From the NCBI GenBank assembly GCA_020205615.1, contig JAINUW010000625.1, positions 310,001 to 374,000 on the forward strand: a stretch of DNA of 64,000 bases. Reading direction: 5' to 3'. The position numbers and the translations under genes are program-made. The stretch is from Panax quinquefolius. Lineage: Eukaryota; Streptophyta; Magnoliopsida; Apiales; Araliaceae. A model generated the notes under the pieces. That model was not told where the DNA came from and ran no database searches. It saw only the letters and a program-made list of their open reading frames with translations. Numbering within the stretch: position 1 is the first letter of the stretch; the number at the start of each line of letters is the position of its first letter. Below are positions 1 to 10,483 of this stretch, piece after piece.

Positions 1-108
1 TCCGGCTAGTAAGTTCACCAATTGTTGAACGGGGTTAGTATTGGCGTTGTTGTTATTCGTCGATTCTTTTTGAGTTGCTTGACGGGTTTGTCTTCTTCTC
101 GACGCCAT
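1..108 (-). CDS. gag: Element A gag, N-terminal 36 residues (runs off window)
   Basis: Minus-strand reading frame opening with ATG at 108 and running off the left edge without a stop. It begins MASRRRQTRQ and continues with a polar, Asn-rich stretch, then QQLVNLLAG, typical of the basic, low-complexity start of a Ty3/gypsy Gag. Gag is the structural protein of the virus-like particle. The start is supported by its position after a leader that begins at a primer site next to an LTR end, and by an acceptor-like TTTTAACAG ending 5 bases before the ATG. No CCHC or capsid domain is visible in so short a piece; identity rests on context. Confidence 0.6.
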   Translation of the reverse strand, partial: MASRRRQTRQATQKESTNNNNANTNPVQQLVNLLAG

Positions 109-400
109 ATTTCTGTTAAAATATATGCTTATTAGATCTTTATTTAATTCTTGAATTAGTTAAGGCTTAACTCAACAATTTAACATAATCACTTAACACA
201 TTATCTCAAATAATTTGATATAATTATTCAAATCAAAAGTTTTAACATCAAACGATAGCATCACTACTATTTACATCAACTATCCCGAGATAAATAATCT
301 ACAGGATTTAAAACATTAAAATATTTCTTTGTTTATAAACACATCGGAATTTACATCTAACACCAGATAATTTTTTCACATAATTAAACAAATCATATCA
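109..400 (-). other. Element A spacer between extra ORF and gag
   Basis: AT-rich, non-coding on both strands as far as I can see. Read on the minus strand it ends in a pyrimidine/AU-rich run and TTTTAACAG (AG ends at 113), which looks like a 3' splice site placed just before the gag ATG at 108. Confidence 0.4.
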
Positions 401-1135
401 CTACCTGTTAAGGCGCTGAATAGCCTTGCTACGTTCCTCTTCCATGATGCGGTACATCGTCCGGCGATCTAACATATACGATGGTAGTCCTTCGAACTAG
501 ATTGGGTACCTCATAACTCGATCTTGGGCCTCATCCATTGCATTTTAAAGTGTAGAGTACGTCTCCCCAAGCTTAGCCTTCTTCGCACGACAATCCTCTT
601 CTGCAAGATCAGCACGACGTGATTCTCTTACCCAGCCCTCCTCTGCTATGGTCAGCCTTTCTGAGCTCTCTTTCAGTTCCTTCTTCAACTTCTCTATTTC
701 TTCGGACTTCTCTTCGGTTTGACCCTTCTCGTGAACCAAATCCCATTCCACGTTTCCTAGACGTGTGTGAAGAGTCACAACCTCCCTATCCTTCTGCTCG
801 ATGGTAATCTCTTTGAATAATCGCTGCTTTCGATCGGATCTCGAGCGATTGTCACGTAACTCTACGTTACAGTTATATAACTTGTCGTACAACTCAGCAT
901 CAATGGAGTTCGGTGGGAACTCATCTTCTTCCTCAGAATCCTCCTCTGGATCAGTCTCAGGCTCATGCTCCTGACCAACAATGGTGATCAATGGAGATGG
1001 CTCTCTCCGTACCAACTGCTCCTTGACGACATGAATGTCTCGGGGCTCCTCCTCTGTAGGTACTCGGGGTTCCTCCTCTATAGGTACTCGGGGTTCCTCC
1101 TCCCCAGCTCGACTAGTTCCTCCAATATTAGACAT
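401..1135 (-). pseudogene. Extra ORF upstream of gag in element A, coiled-coil acidic protein
   Basis: Starts at ATG 1135 (MSNIGGTSRAG), follows with three EEEPR repeats, an acidic stretch (EEDSEEEDEF type) and then a long Lys/Glu/Arg-rich segment, about residues 95-190, with heptad-like leucine spacing that suggests a coiled coil. The first stop is at 545, giving 196 residues, but the same frame stays coding-like past two nonsense codons (TAA near 545, TAG near 497) and ends cleanly at TAG 401-403 with RSKAIQRLNR, so the ancestral product was probably 244 residues. It sits between the primer site (1336) and gag (108) on the sense strand. Acceptor-like GTTGTCAG abuts the ATG. I do not recognise the family; some plant gypsy lineages are known to carry an extra ORF here. 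A role in particle assembly or RNA binding is only a guess. Confidence 0.6.
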
Positions 1136-1335
1136 CCTGACAACACAGTTTTAAGTGTCAGTTACTAAGTCGTACTAGTGAGCACATAATTTAACAAAAA
1201 CACATAAAGTCTTTTATTATCTTCAATGAATTAAGAAATTCATTTCTTAGAACTCGATAAGAGTTTTGCATCACTATGTTCTTCCTATAAGGCTACTACC
1301 TAAGGTTGTTCCCCACCTAATGTTCATAACCTACA
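1136..1335 (-). other. Element A leader between primer site and extra ORF
   Basis: About 200 bases of untranslated leader on the minus strand, without a convincing ORF. It ends with GTTGTCAG directly before the extra ORF, a possible splice acceptor (AG ends at 1137). Confidence 0.5.
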
Positions 1336-1348
1336 GCTTTGATACCAA
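1336..1348 (-). other. Primer binding site of element A
   Basis: Minus-strand TTGGTATCAAAGC, two bases after the LTR end (TGTCACA at 1351). It differs by one base from the initiator-Met tRNA complement TGGTATCAGAGC, the usual primer of plant gypsy elements. It fixes the LTR as reading leftwards and marks the start of an interior to the left. Confidence 0.8.
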
Positions 1349-1350
1349 CC

Positions 1351-3662
1351 TGTGACACCCCCAAATTCGGGTACTTAATTTCCCACATGATTTAGTGTTC
1401 ACTATACAAACATCATATGTCTATCTACCCATAATAAATGAAAGCATTAATAGATAGAATTTAATCCTCTCCTTAAGGAGTTACATCATAAAAATACATA
1501 AATCCCAGGTCATCCTAACCTTAAATCTTAATTGCGGAAACATAAACAATTAATCATCTTACACATCATTAACATAAGTCTAAAACAGAAATACATCATC
1601 ACATAAAATAACAAGTCTTCATCACTTGTTAATCTTGCCCTTGCCTTTGCTAGTAGAAGGCTCGTCGGACCTTTCGTTCTTAACTGCAATGTTATTATTA
1701 CCCAAGAGAGAGCATGATTGCCTACACGTATAAAAATGAAATAACAATATATAATAACATGCGAGTGAATCAAAGACTTCTGGAATAAAACTCAACTTTT
1801 GAATCAAGAATGAATAACAAGAATAAATAGATTTCTGAGGGTCATAAGACCTTGAACTATGTCCTAGGTTATCAAGGGTTATACTTGAAACCTTTAACAG
1901 TCATAAGACAATGGACTCTTCTACTCGTACTTAGGGGGATCAGCTCTTAGTACCATACTGTGCACAATATCTTAACGCTAACGAATAAGTAATCCCTATA
2001 CATGGTTGTTCATCTCAGTTTGACATTAGAGTCCACACCAAAGGAAGTTTGGTTTGGATAAATCAATAAGGGTTCTGAAATTTAGAACGTTCATCAACTA
2101 TGGACTAGTCGAATCAATAAGGGTTCACTAGTCTAACAAGGTTCAACAATAAATGATATTTAAATTGGATAACAATCTCAAGAGGTATACAATAGACCAA
2201 GTATTGTATAACAGGATCATACTTTGAAAAGATAAATAATCTTTAATATAAAAAATTGAACTTGGTTAACAATAATGAGAATTTACTCGACGTAAATTAT
2301 AAACTTGAATAATGATAACAAGTAGGGTTAGGAAACTTGCCTCGTGCGTAGATTACACATTAATTATACTTGTTCCTCGATTTAATCCTACATACCATTC
2401 ATGTTCACAATACCAGTCAATTATAACATAACTAGTCATCACAAGTTCATTCCTTTCATCTAACTCGGATTATCACTATACTTAGTCAAATTACCACACT
2501 TATTGTCACATAATTTTACACTTCACGAATAGTAAGTTAACTATGCGTTTAATCATTCAATCTACACGTAACTCTGTTATTGACATGTTAATAACTTATT
2601 TTAACGTCTCGTTATACTTCTAACATATTTTTATGTTCACTAGATTAGGTTACTATCACATTTCTAAACTTGAACAACTAGAAAATTTCATTTCATTATT
2701 CGCAAAGTGGCGTTATGGCGCCACCACCGACAGTTTGTTTGGCATGGCCATTTGCATACGGCATGCTTCTTGGCTTGATTGACAAGGCGTTAAGTACGGC
2801 GGTGGTCTTCAAAAGACGGGCCTTAAGGCATGGGACCTGTGCCTTGGCGGTATTAACGAAACGATATGAATAGCTCGCGATTCGCGAAAATTGCAGAACA
2901 TGGCCAAAACCTCCAATTAATTTATTCTTACACGAAATTAGACATACCCAAACACTGTAATACACATATACTTAATACTCAACCCTTCCAGCATGATTTT
3001 AACATGTTATAACACATAATTTGCAGAATCAAAACATATAATTTACTGTTCTTGATATTTTTGAAAGTTTTGAATACAAAATATGAAAATCAACATTACG
3101 GGTTCATTATAACAACGAATCTGTTCATTTGAAGTTTGTTTTCTTTGTTTTAACATGCATAATTATATACAAGTGTAAATTTATGATACCACTTATGATT
3201 ATCGTGTTAAATTTGGTATGTAAGGCCATATGGCCATATTTTCATACTCTGTAACTTTAAATAAACTATCTACGACATATATTTTTATGAAACTGATGTT
3301 ATAGTTCATACAACATAGTAAAAACATATTGCGTTAACATATTAACACATACATCTACATAATCACTACCCTTTTTGATTACAGAGACTTAACCAATTAA
3401 CTTAAAAGCCATTTTCATGAAACTTTAAATGACGTAAATAAGAAAAATTGGGTTGAAGAATTGACCCAAAGCGTAGAGTGTAGATTAGTAGGGACGATCC
3501 TTACTCAGTTACTTCTTCAATCAACAACTCTCAATATTTCCTTAACAATTTCTAAATTCTCTCTGATTTTCCTTTTTTCCAGACTTAGCAAAAATGAAAA
3601 TAAAGAAGACGTATAATAAAGGAAACTGACGTAGTTGTGGTCAGTTAACCGATCATGGGTTA
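1351..3662 (-). repeat. Element A LTR, 3' portion (R/U5 side)
   Basis: Minus-strand LTR piece ending GGGGGTGTCACA at 1351; the rest lies at 13343-13811 beyond nested element B1. Joined, the LTR is about 2.78 kb. It holds no supported gene. A GC-richer block at about 2700-2900 stands out in otherwise AT-rich DNA. A donor-like GTAAGG lies at 3504 on the minus strand. A module at 1835-1996 (motifs CCTAAGTACG and GTCTTATGAC on the minus strand) recurs in the interior of element C near 21593-21910. Confidence 0.8.
3658..3662. repeat. Target site duplication of B1 (GGTTA)
   Basis: GGTTA directly precedes TGTGACG of the B1 LTR and is repeated exactly at 13338-13342 after its other end. A 5-bp duplication is the expected footprint of a gypsy integrase and shows that B1 inserted as a unit into the A LTR. 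Confidence 0.92.
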
Positions 3663-6513
3663 TGTGACGCCCCCAAAATAGGTATACACAACACCCATTC
3701 TGAGTCGCCAAATACATGGTACAAGAAGCAAACTACAACTTCAATAATACAAATGTCGTGTGAAATACGACAATATATCTTAATGAGTTTAAATATAATA
3801 TTGTCTTCAGACAAAATCCACATGCAAATAAATCCCCATCATAATTATTGATTCATTATTTTACAAAATGGTGAGGACTACTAAACAACTCTCTCTAGAA
3901 CCTTCATTCCATACCCGACTAGTACTCGCTACATTCTCGCCTCCCGAGAAGAAAATGGAACAACAAGGAAAAGGGTGAGCTCAACTAGCCCGATAAAAAG
4001 AATATTATGACTAAGATAATATACAACAAATTATCGTTAGTCTTCAACAGGAAAAATCGATAGAATACAATAGACAACAAGTTTCGGATCAATATTCGCA
4101 GCCGAAAATAATAATTCATAGAAGAGTTACGTAGAGAATGAAATCTACTATAATCTATGAATTTAATAGGTTCATCATCAATATTTTATCCTCGTAACAT
4201 CAATCAATATGCATCGGAATCAAATATTCATCTTTGCACTACAGCCAAAGATATTCATCGATTGGTCCGTATTCATTTAAACACTGTTCATCTTTGCACT
4301 ACTGAGCCAAAGATATTAATCAATCGGTCATGTTCATCTCAACACTGCTCATCTTTGCACTACATGCCAAAGATATTCTTCAGAAATCATTCATCTTTGC
4401 ACTCTGAGCCAAAGATATTCAATAATATCATCATTTAAGGCGAGGATGATGAAAAATATTTTTTTTTAAAGAAAGCGAATCCGGTGAAACAAAATGACAA
4501 GGATTAAGGATTAAGGATTAGTACTTGGTTTTATCCACGCCCAAAAATACCTCAAAAATAATCATAGTGGTGTAAAATTCAAGAATGATCAAAACATGGA
4601 TACAATCGGAGTTAGTATCGAGAATAGATATTTTGACAAAAAGAAGAAATTTTATTTTTTCTAGGTGAATAGTGTCAGATATCGTGAATAGTGCCAGTAT
4701 CGTGAATAGTAACTCCGACACCAAAAGATAGAAATTCCACAAAAACATCTTTCACGCTTCATGAATAGTACTTCGTGAATAGTAACTCGTGAATAGTAAC
4801 TCGCTGAATAGTAACTTCGTGAATAGTAACTCATGAATAGTAACCCATGAATAAGTAACCCCGACATGAAAAAGTTCCAATTTTGATAAAAACTTCAGAT
4901 CAACATTTCAAAGATAATGATATTGAAGAAATAATATCATTCTGAAAAAAATAATATCCCTTACCTCGAAAGATCAAGACTTTAAATTTAAAACTGGGAT
5001 ATAGGCTATGACTTGAACTTGCACAGATAGCAATACTCAAAGTATACTCAAAATACTCACAAGAATACGCCGATAATATAGAGAGAAAACTTCAGATTTA
5101 CGGGTGTGATTTTCAATTCTAACCTAAGCACCCTATTTATAGGAAATTGCTTAGAACACCAAAGCAGAAAATTTAATAAATTAATAATATAATTATATTA
5201 TTTTCTACACATGTCTAGAATCTGATTTCAGCCATCAAACACATGCCACCTTCTAGAAAAAATTAAGAAAAAACGTTTTTCTAATTTTAAATATTTTAAA
5301 CTTCCAAAAATCAATTATTTCGGAGCTTCGGAACTTCAATAATTCATAATAAATAGCCCTTTCATCAGAAAATTCGAATCTCGCGAGTTTTTATAGGAAA
5401 TTCAATTCTCTACAACTTTGCAGAAGAAAGTTTTCCAAATTCAATCGAAATTGACCCAAGAAATCCACAAAGCGGGCAATTTTATTGTGCTATAATCAAA
5501 TTTCAATTAATAAATGGGGTTCACCGACATGTTTAACATGTTTTAAACATTTATTGCAACAAAAATACTCTTCCTCCTCGTATACTCATATATCCCACAT
5601 TCGTTGTAAAATATCATAGTTAATATATTATTAAAATAATATATTTAAATGAATTATTTTATCGAAAAAGATAAAATATTAATTTTCAACAATTGTCATT
5701 TTAAAATTTTCTCCATCTATATCCACATAAAATCAATATTTTCCTCATCATATAAATCAATAATTAATTATTCACAAATAATATTACGAGAATCACAATA
5801 TTGATTGACGTGCGGTTCAGAAAGAGGAGCTTTCAATAAGAATTTTTTCTTCTTGGCGCAATTAGGTGACCAAACCTCTCCTTAGATGTAGAACTTTCTA
5901 GACATTGCCAATAATGTTATCTAATAATATTATTCAGATAATATGAATTATTGCTTCGATAATGAAAAATCTTCGTGTAATGACAATTATTGAAACAACA
6001 AAGAATATAAAATATCAACGCAAAGCAATTATTAACTCAATAAAATAAAATCTTTCGAATAAATAATTATCGTAACCATTATTGAGTAGTGCCTTCTTAC
6101 GTAAGAATCAATAATTGGTGCAATACTGTCAAGTGCACAATTGCTTTCAACAACGCGTATTAGTGTGTTTTAACCACCGGGTATTTCCAACAAGATAATC
6201 TGGTAATAACTACGCCTAGTTATTTAAAAATAACTTATATTTGTCGTTTTCTTCATCCAATCACTTTTCAGTTATGGGGCCCACACATGGTCGCAAGTCG
6301 TCATTGCGAATATTCCCTGAAGTCGATCTGAATATTCCACGACCAAACGAATATTCCCCGAACAACAATGAATATTTTATAACCACTTGCTTATTTTGAA
6401 ATATTTGCATATTTAACCCTTAACTATCAACATTAATCAAATCAACCCTTACTATTTCAAAATAATAAATAAAGGAAATTCCTTTTTATTTAAAAAAAAT
6501 TCGGGGTCTTACA
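3663..6513 (-). repeat. B1 3' LTR
   Basis: 2.85 kb, minus strand. Visible modules from its 5' end (right): GAATATTC sites at 6308, 6330 and 6349; conserved U3 core at about 5818-5915; TATA box CTATAAATAG at 5133-5142; donor-like GAGGTAAGG with intron start at 4964; 14-bp tandem array (ACTATTCAYGAGTT type) at about 4663-4862; four hairpin units (ATCTTTG...CAAAGAT arms) at about 4232-4413; terminus at 3663. Short ORFs in it lie antisense to or within the arrays and are not genes. Confidence 0.9.
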
Positions 6514-6525
6514 ACCTCCCTCCTT
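6514..6525 (-). other. Polypurine tract of B1
   Basis: Minus-strand AAGGAGGGAGGT immediately before the 3' LTR, the primer for plus-strand DNA synthesis. It is identical to the tract before the B3 3' LTR. Confidence 0.88.
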
Positions 6526-6529
6526 ATGA

Positions 6530-7845
6530 AATTTCGTCCTCGAAATTGACGACGATACTGGTGTTTGAAAAGGTGAGGATACCTCGCTTTCATTTCCGTT
6601 TCCAATTCCCGTGTCATTTCCTCTATAGCATGATTCCTCCACAAAACTTTAACTTGTGGTATGACCTTTCATACGCGTAGGACATGCTCCTTCCTATCCA
6701 AAATCTTGACAGTACCTCCTCATACGTTAAGTCTTGGCTATCTCGTCCGGTTCTAACTCAATAACGTGGTTCGGGTCTTTCACATATTTTGAAATATGGA
6801 TATATGAAACACATTATGAAACAGAGACGTACTCGGAGGTAACGCAAGTCTATAGGCTACATTTCCTACTCGGCCAAGAATTTGAAATGGACCAATAAAT
6901 CGTGGATTGAGCTTTCCTCTCTTCCCAAATCTTGTAACACCCTTCCATGGAGCAACTCGCAACAATACATGATCCCCTACATTAAATTCCACGTCGTTTC
7001 AATGAAGATCCGCATAACTCTTTTGTCGATCTTGTGCTGGTTTTGTATACGTTGTCGAATCATTTGGATCTTTTCGGTAGTCATACATACGTATTTAACT
7101 CGGGTCCCAACAATGTTGCTTCACCCACCTCATCCCAACATATGGAGAACGACATTTTCGGTCCATATAATGCTTGAATGGAACCATGCCTATATTTGTT
7201 TAATAACTATTGTTGTATGAGAATTCCACCAATGGCAAGTACTTATCCCAACTTCCTTTGAAATCTAGGACACGAGTTTTAATATATCTTCAAGAGTTTG
7301 AGTAGTCCTTTACGATTGCCCATCCGTTTGAGGATGGTATGCCAAACCCAATCAGAATCTGCGCCCATAGCTTTTTGCAAGCTAACCCAAAATCTTGAAA
7401 TGAATCTTGGGTCACGATCCAAAACTATGGATACTGGCATGCCATGCAACCTCACAATCTCATTCACGTACATACTAGCAAGACGTTCAAGGAATAAGTC
7501 TCCGATCGGTGAAGAAATGAGCAGACTTGGTTAATCTATCAACAATAACCCAAATAGCATTGATGCCTTGAGAAACCGCAGGAAGACCCGTGCTTGAAAT
7601 CCATAGTAATGTGTTCCCACTTCCATTCCGGAATCTCAAGTGGTTGCAACGGACCCTTAGGTACAAGATGCTCCGCCTTTACACGTTAAGCAAGTTAAAC
7701 ACATCGAGATAAACTTTGCAATCTCTCTCTTCATATTGTTCCACCAAAATGTATGTCGAAGATCACGATACATTTTAGTACTTCCAGGATGGATTGCAAA
7801 TGGCGTATTGTGTGCCTCCATCATAATCTTGTACTTCAAATCAGA
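6530..7845 (-). pseudogene. int: B1 integrase and chromodomain, frameshifted
   Basis: Integrase inserts the cDNA into the chromosome; the chromodomain steers target choice through histone marks. In minus order: the zinc-binding N-terminus ([15 protein letters not shown], then CLTC) at 7839-7657, a second-Asp region (DRDPRF) near 7420-7390, the C-terminal barrel with [15 protein letters not shown] and GPFQIL at 6992-6780, and a chromodomain tail ending in a PHLF motif near 6560. Frames change several times. B3 has the same layout with fewer breaks, so the breaks are copy-specific or sequencing artefacts. Confidence 0.85.
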
Positions 7846-8590
7846 GTCGTTAGGAACACAAAGTCTAGAGTGGACTCAAGTATTCCTTCTTCATCAATTC
7901 TCGCTTAGGAATAGCTCCTTTTGTACTTTCTTCTTCATACGCATCAACTCCGATTCGGTGGCTTGAGCAACCTTAACTTTTCTATTAAAGTTGGCTCTAT
8001 CGTATACTTGACATCATCGCACTCGTTCCTCAAGATATGATCTTCTACTCATCGCGTCAGCTACCACGTTCGCTTTTCCAGGATGGCATGATCAGAACAT
8101 GTGCTGAAATGAGTCTCCTCTTGAGTTCTTCGAAGCTCTTCCCACATTCCTTGCTCCATTCGAATTTTGTATCTCTACGAGTCAATTTGCGTTAATGGAA
8201 TAGCGATTCGAGAATATCCTTCAACGAATCTCGATAATAACCAACTAAGCCTCAGAAAGCTACATTATTTCGATTCTTGACTTAGGTTGCTCTCAATCTG
8301 TGACTCATATCCCAATCTTGGATAAGACGTCACAATGACACCTATCGATTTACTATCGCATACGAATATGACGTCCCCTACAGAGAGAGTTGGCTTAGGT
8401 GAATTCCACAAAGGAAGTCACAAGATAAAGGCTCGGTACCAAATTTATAGTTGAATTTTTAACTCACGAAGTTCAATAGAGCCATTCGATATGAGATTTT
8501 AGAAATGAGTTTTGTCTGGGGTTCAAAGTCGATACAAAATTTAATATCAGGCTTTGGGAGTAAGCCAAGAAATTCTTCAGGAAATACGTC
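7846..8590 (-). pseudogene. B1 deletion scar of reverse transcriptase and RNase H
   Basis: Only edges remain. At the 3' side is the RNase H/integrase linker ([13 protein letters not shown], then a Glu/Lys-rich stretch). At about 8100-8297 is the reverse transcriptase thumb (GYYRRFVEGYSRIA type). At about 8297-8450 is roughly 155 bp of sequence unlike any pol domain, standing where the palm with FIDD should be. The RNase H core ([18 protein letters not shown]) is missing, with a join near 8085-8100. The same filler and joins occur in B3 at 32750-33110, so they predate both insertions. Confidence 0.8.
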
Positions 8591-9110
8591 AGGAAAAATC
8601 AATAACAACAGGAATATTATTCAAATCTGACGTGTCTTTATTCAAATCCATAACATGGACTAAGAAAATTTGACATCCGTAATAAACGAATGACTTCATG
8701 GCTTGATATGAAAATGTTTGACTACAATGGTTTGATTGCTTGAATTCGAATAAAAGGTTGCTTAGGAATATGAAAACTAACAACCTTACGAAAATAATCA
8801 ATTTCGGCATGATGAGTAGTTAACCTTAAAATCACATCAAAAACAAATATCTCTATAGAAATAAGGTTAACCGGTAATGTGATAGTGCCAACCTGAATCA
8901 AGCAAGATTTTTAAACAACGGATGTAATGAAAGTTTCTCCTAATGGAGTCTCCACAGATAGGTCAAAGTTTAATTTCTCCGTAGTCAAGTTCAAACGTTG
9001 GAGCGCAAGTAGAGAGATAAAAGAATGGGTAGAACCAATATCTAGTAAGGTATATACTTAGCAAGAATTTATAATTAACTAACCCGTGCTAACCGTTCGG
9101 GTTCCTCGCA
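8591..9110 (-). pseudogene. pro: B1 protease with DIGS active site and linker to reverse transcriptase
   Basis: Aspartic protease matures the Gag-Pol polyprotein. On the minus strand near 9045-9031 the flap of family members (DTGSTHSF) reads D-I-G-S-T-H-S: the active-site Thr is Ile. The downstream part (THHAEIDYF-like, then HVMDLNKDTSDLNN) at 8810-8590 links to reverse transcriptase. B3 has the same DIGS, so the change was present in the source copy. A Thr to Ile change at this site would be expected to weaken or abolish activity. Confidence 0.75.
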
Positions 9111-10299
9111 TTTTGATTTGTCACAACAAACGCTCTTCCGGAATCGTTGACTTTGACTTTTTCGGGACGATCTTTTTGAGTCACCGTCCCATTGAACTAG
9201 GTTTTGCTCTTGCATAATCTCGAGCGATATGTCCTTCCTTTCCACAATTATAGCATACCTTGAACTGCTTGGGCGCAAACAATGATATGTCCCTCTTCCC
9301 GCATTTGTAACATACTATACCGGTGGTCGTTCTCCTCCCTAAAACTAGTCACATCGTGGCCGACGTCTTCACATGGTCGTTGTTGAATCTCCTCTTTTAA
9401 AATCTCCTCCCACTCGCTTCTTCTATTTTCATGGCCACGATTACCACCGAGTGGTTACCGCTTTGTCTCAGATTCTTCTTTCTCTCCATTGGTTATCGTT
9501 ATTCGATGACCGCTATCTTGATATGATCTCGGTTATGGTCCCTCGGTTGAACGCATTATCGTTATCTCGCTCTAACAATCGAGCCCTGTTGACAACATAC
9601 GAATAGAGAAAATTTATGAGAAATGAGATCTTGACGTATGTAGGGTTTCAAACCTCTCGAAACATCCCGTCATACGTTCCTCATTCTCCACCAAATGAGG
9701 TGCAAACACTCGATAACTCCATGAACTTCGCCTCGATCTTTGGGACACCGTCATGTTATTACGCTCTAGTCTAATAAACTCCACTTCTTTCATATGACGA
9801 ATACTTTCGTGGAAGTACTTGTCATTGAACACATTTCAAACGTCTCCCATAACATGCCGAAAGTGGTGGATGGGTACGCTCATGATTCCCACCGATGAAT
9901 CTGCCTCGCCACGGAACATAAAGGCGGTGAATGGAACTTTACTGTTTTCTTCGTGCATCCCAAGACATAGAATATCTTGGTAATTTGTTTGACCCACGTC
10001 TCGCCTTTAATCGGATCCGGCTTTCCCAGTGCGGTGGTCCCAACTCTTTGAGCTCCTTAATTGTGACCACCCGAGAATTGCTATCATTTCCTCCTCAGAT
10101 TTTGAACACGAGTCTCCCTCGTCCGATTTTGCATGAGCTCGCAAAAAGCTTCTAAACATCCCCGTTCATCATCATCTCGCTCGGTGGTGTTGTTCACGGG
10201 AGGAACATTGCCCGACTGTCAGACGTTCTCCTCGTTGGTAAAGACAGGCATCTCCACGGTCTCATTTACTCCACTTTGTTAATATTCTCGATTCGACAT
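9111..10299 (-). pseudogene. gag: B1 gag, frameshifted
   Basis: Start ATG at 10299 by alignment with F (39724) and D2 (52844). Recognisable pieces: a capsid segment with FNDKYF, IRHMKEVEFIRLE and APHLVENEERM at 9832-9614, and CCHC knuckles (CYNCGKEGHIA type) near 9340-9240. Several frameshifts separate the pieces. Gag forms the particle and binds the RNA. Confidence 0.8.
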
Positions 10300-10470
10300 T
10301 CTCAAAAATCGTCATAAAACAAGGGTTAATTAAGGAAATCAATATATCACATAATATCCCTATATCTTGACCAACTAACAAATAAGCTTAGGTAGGACAC
10401 ACTAGCGAAGGATTTACTCGTCTCTCCTCCTAGTTCTATTCCCCGATCTCCGCCAGAGATCATATCCTAA

Positions 10471-10482
10471 GCTCGATACCAA
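10471..10482 (-). other. Primer binding site of B1
   Basis: Minus-strand TTGGTATCGAGC one base from the 5' LTR end at 10484, resembling the initiator-Met tRNA complement TGGTATCAGAGC with a short change in the middle. Confidence 0.8.
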
Positions 10483-10483
10483 C

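Noticed and set aside
2696..2965. 89-residue ORF in the GC-rich part of the A LTR
   Set aside because: It arises from a GC-richer block inside the LTR, with no domain and no counterpart in the other LTRs.
4157..4438. 93-residue ORF with SSLHYMPK-like repeats
   Set aside because: It is a translation of the hairpin array on the strand opposite to the element, repeated in B1 5' LTR at 10983-11330.
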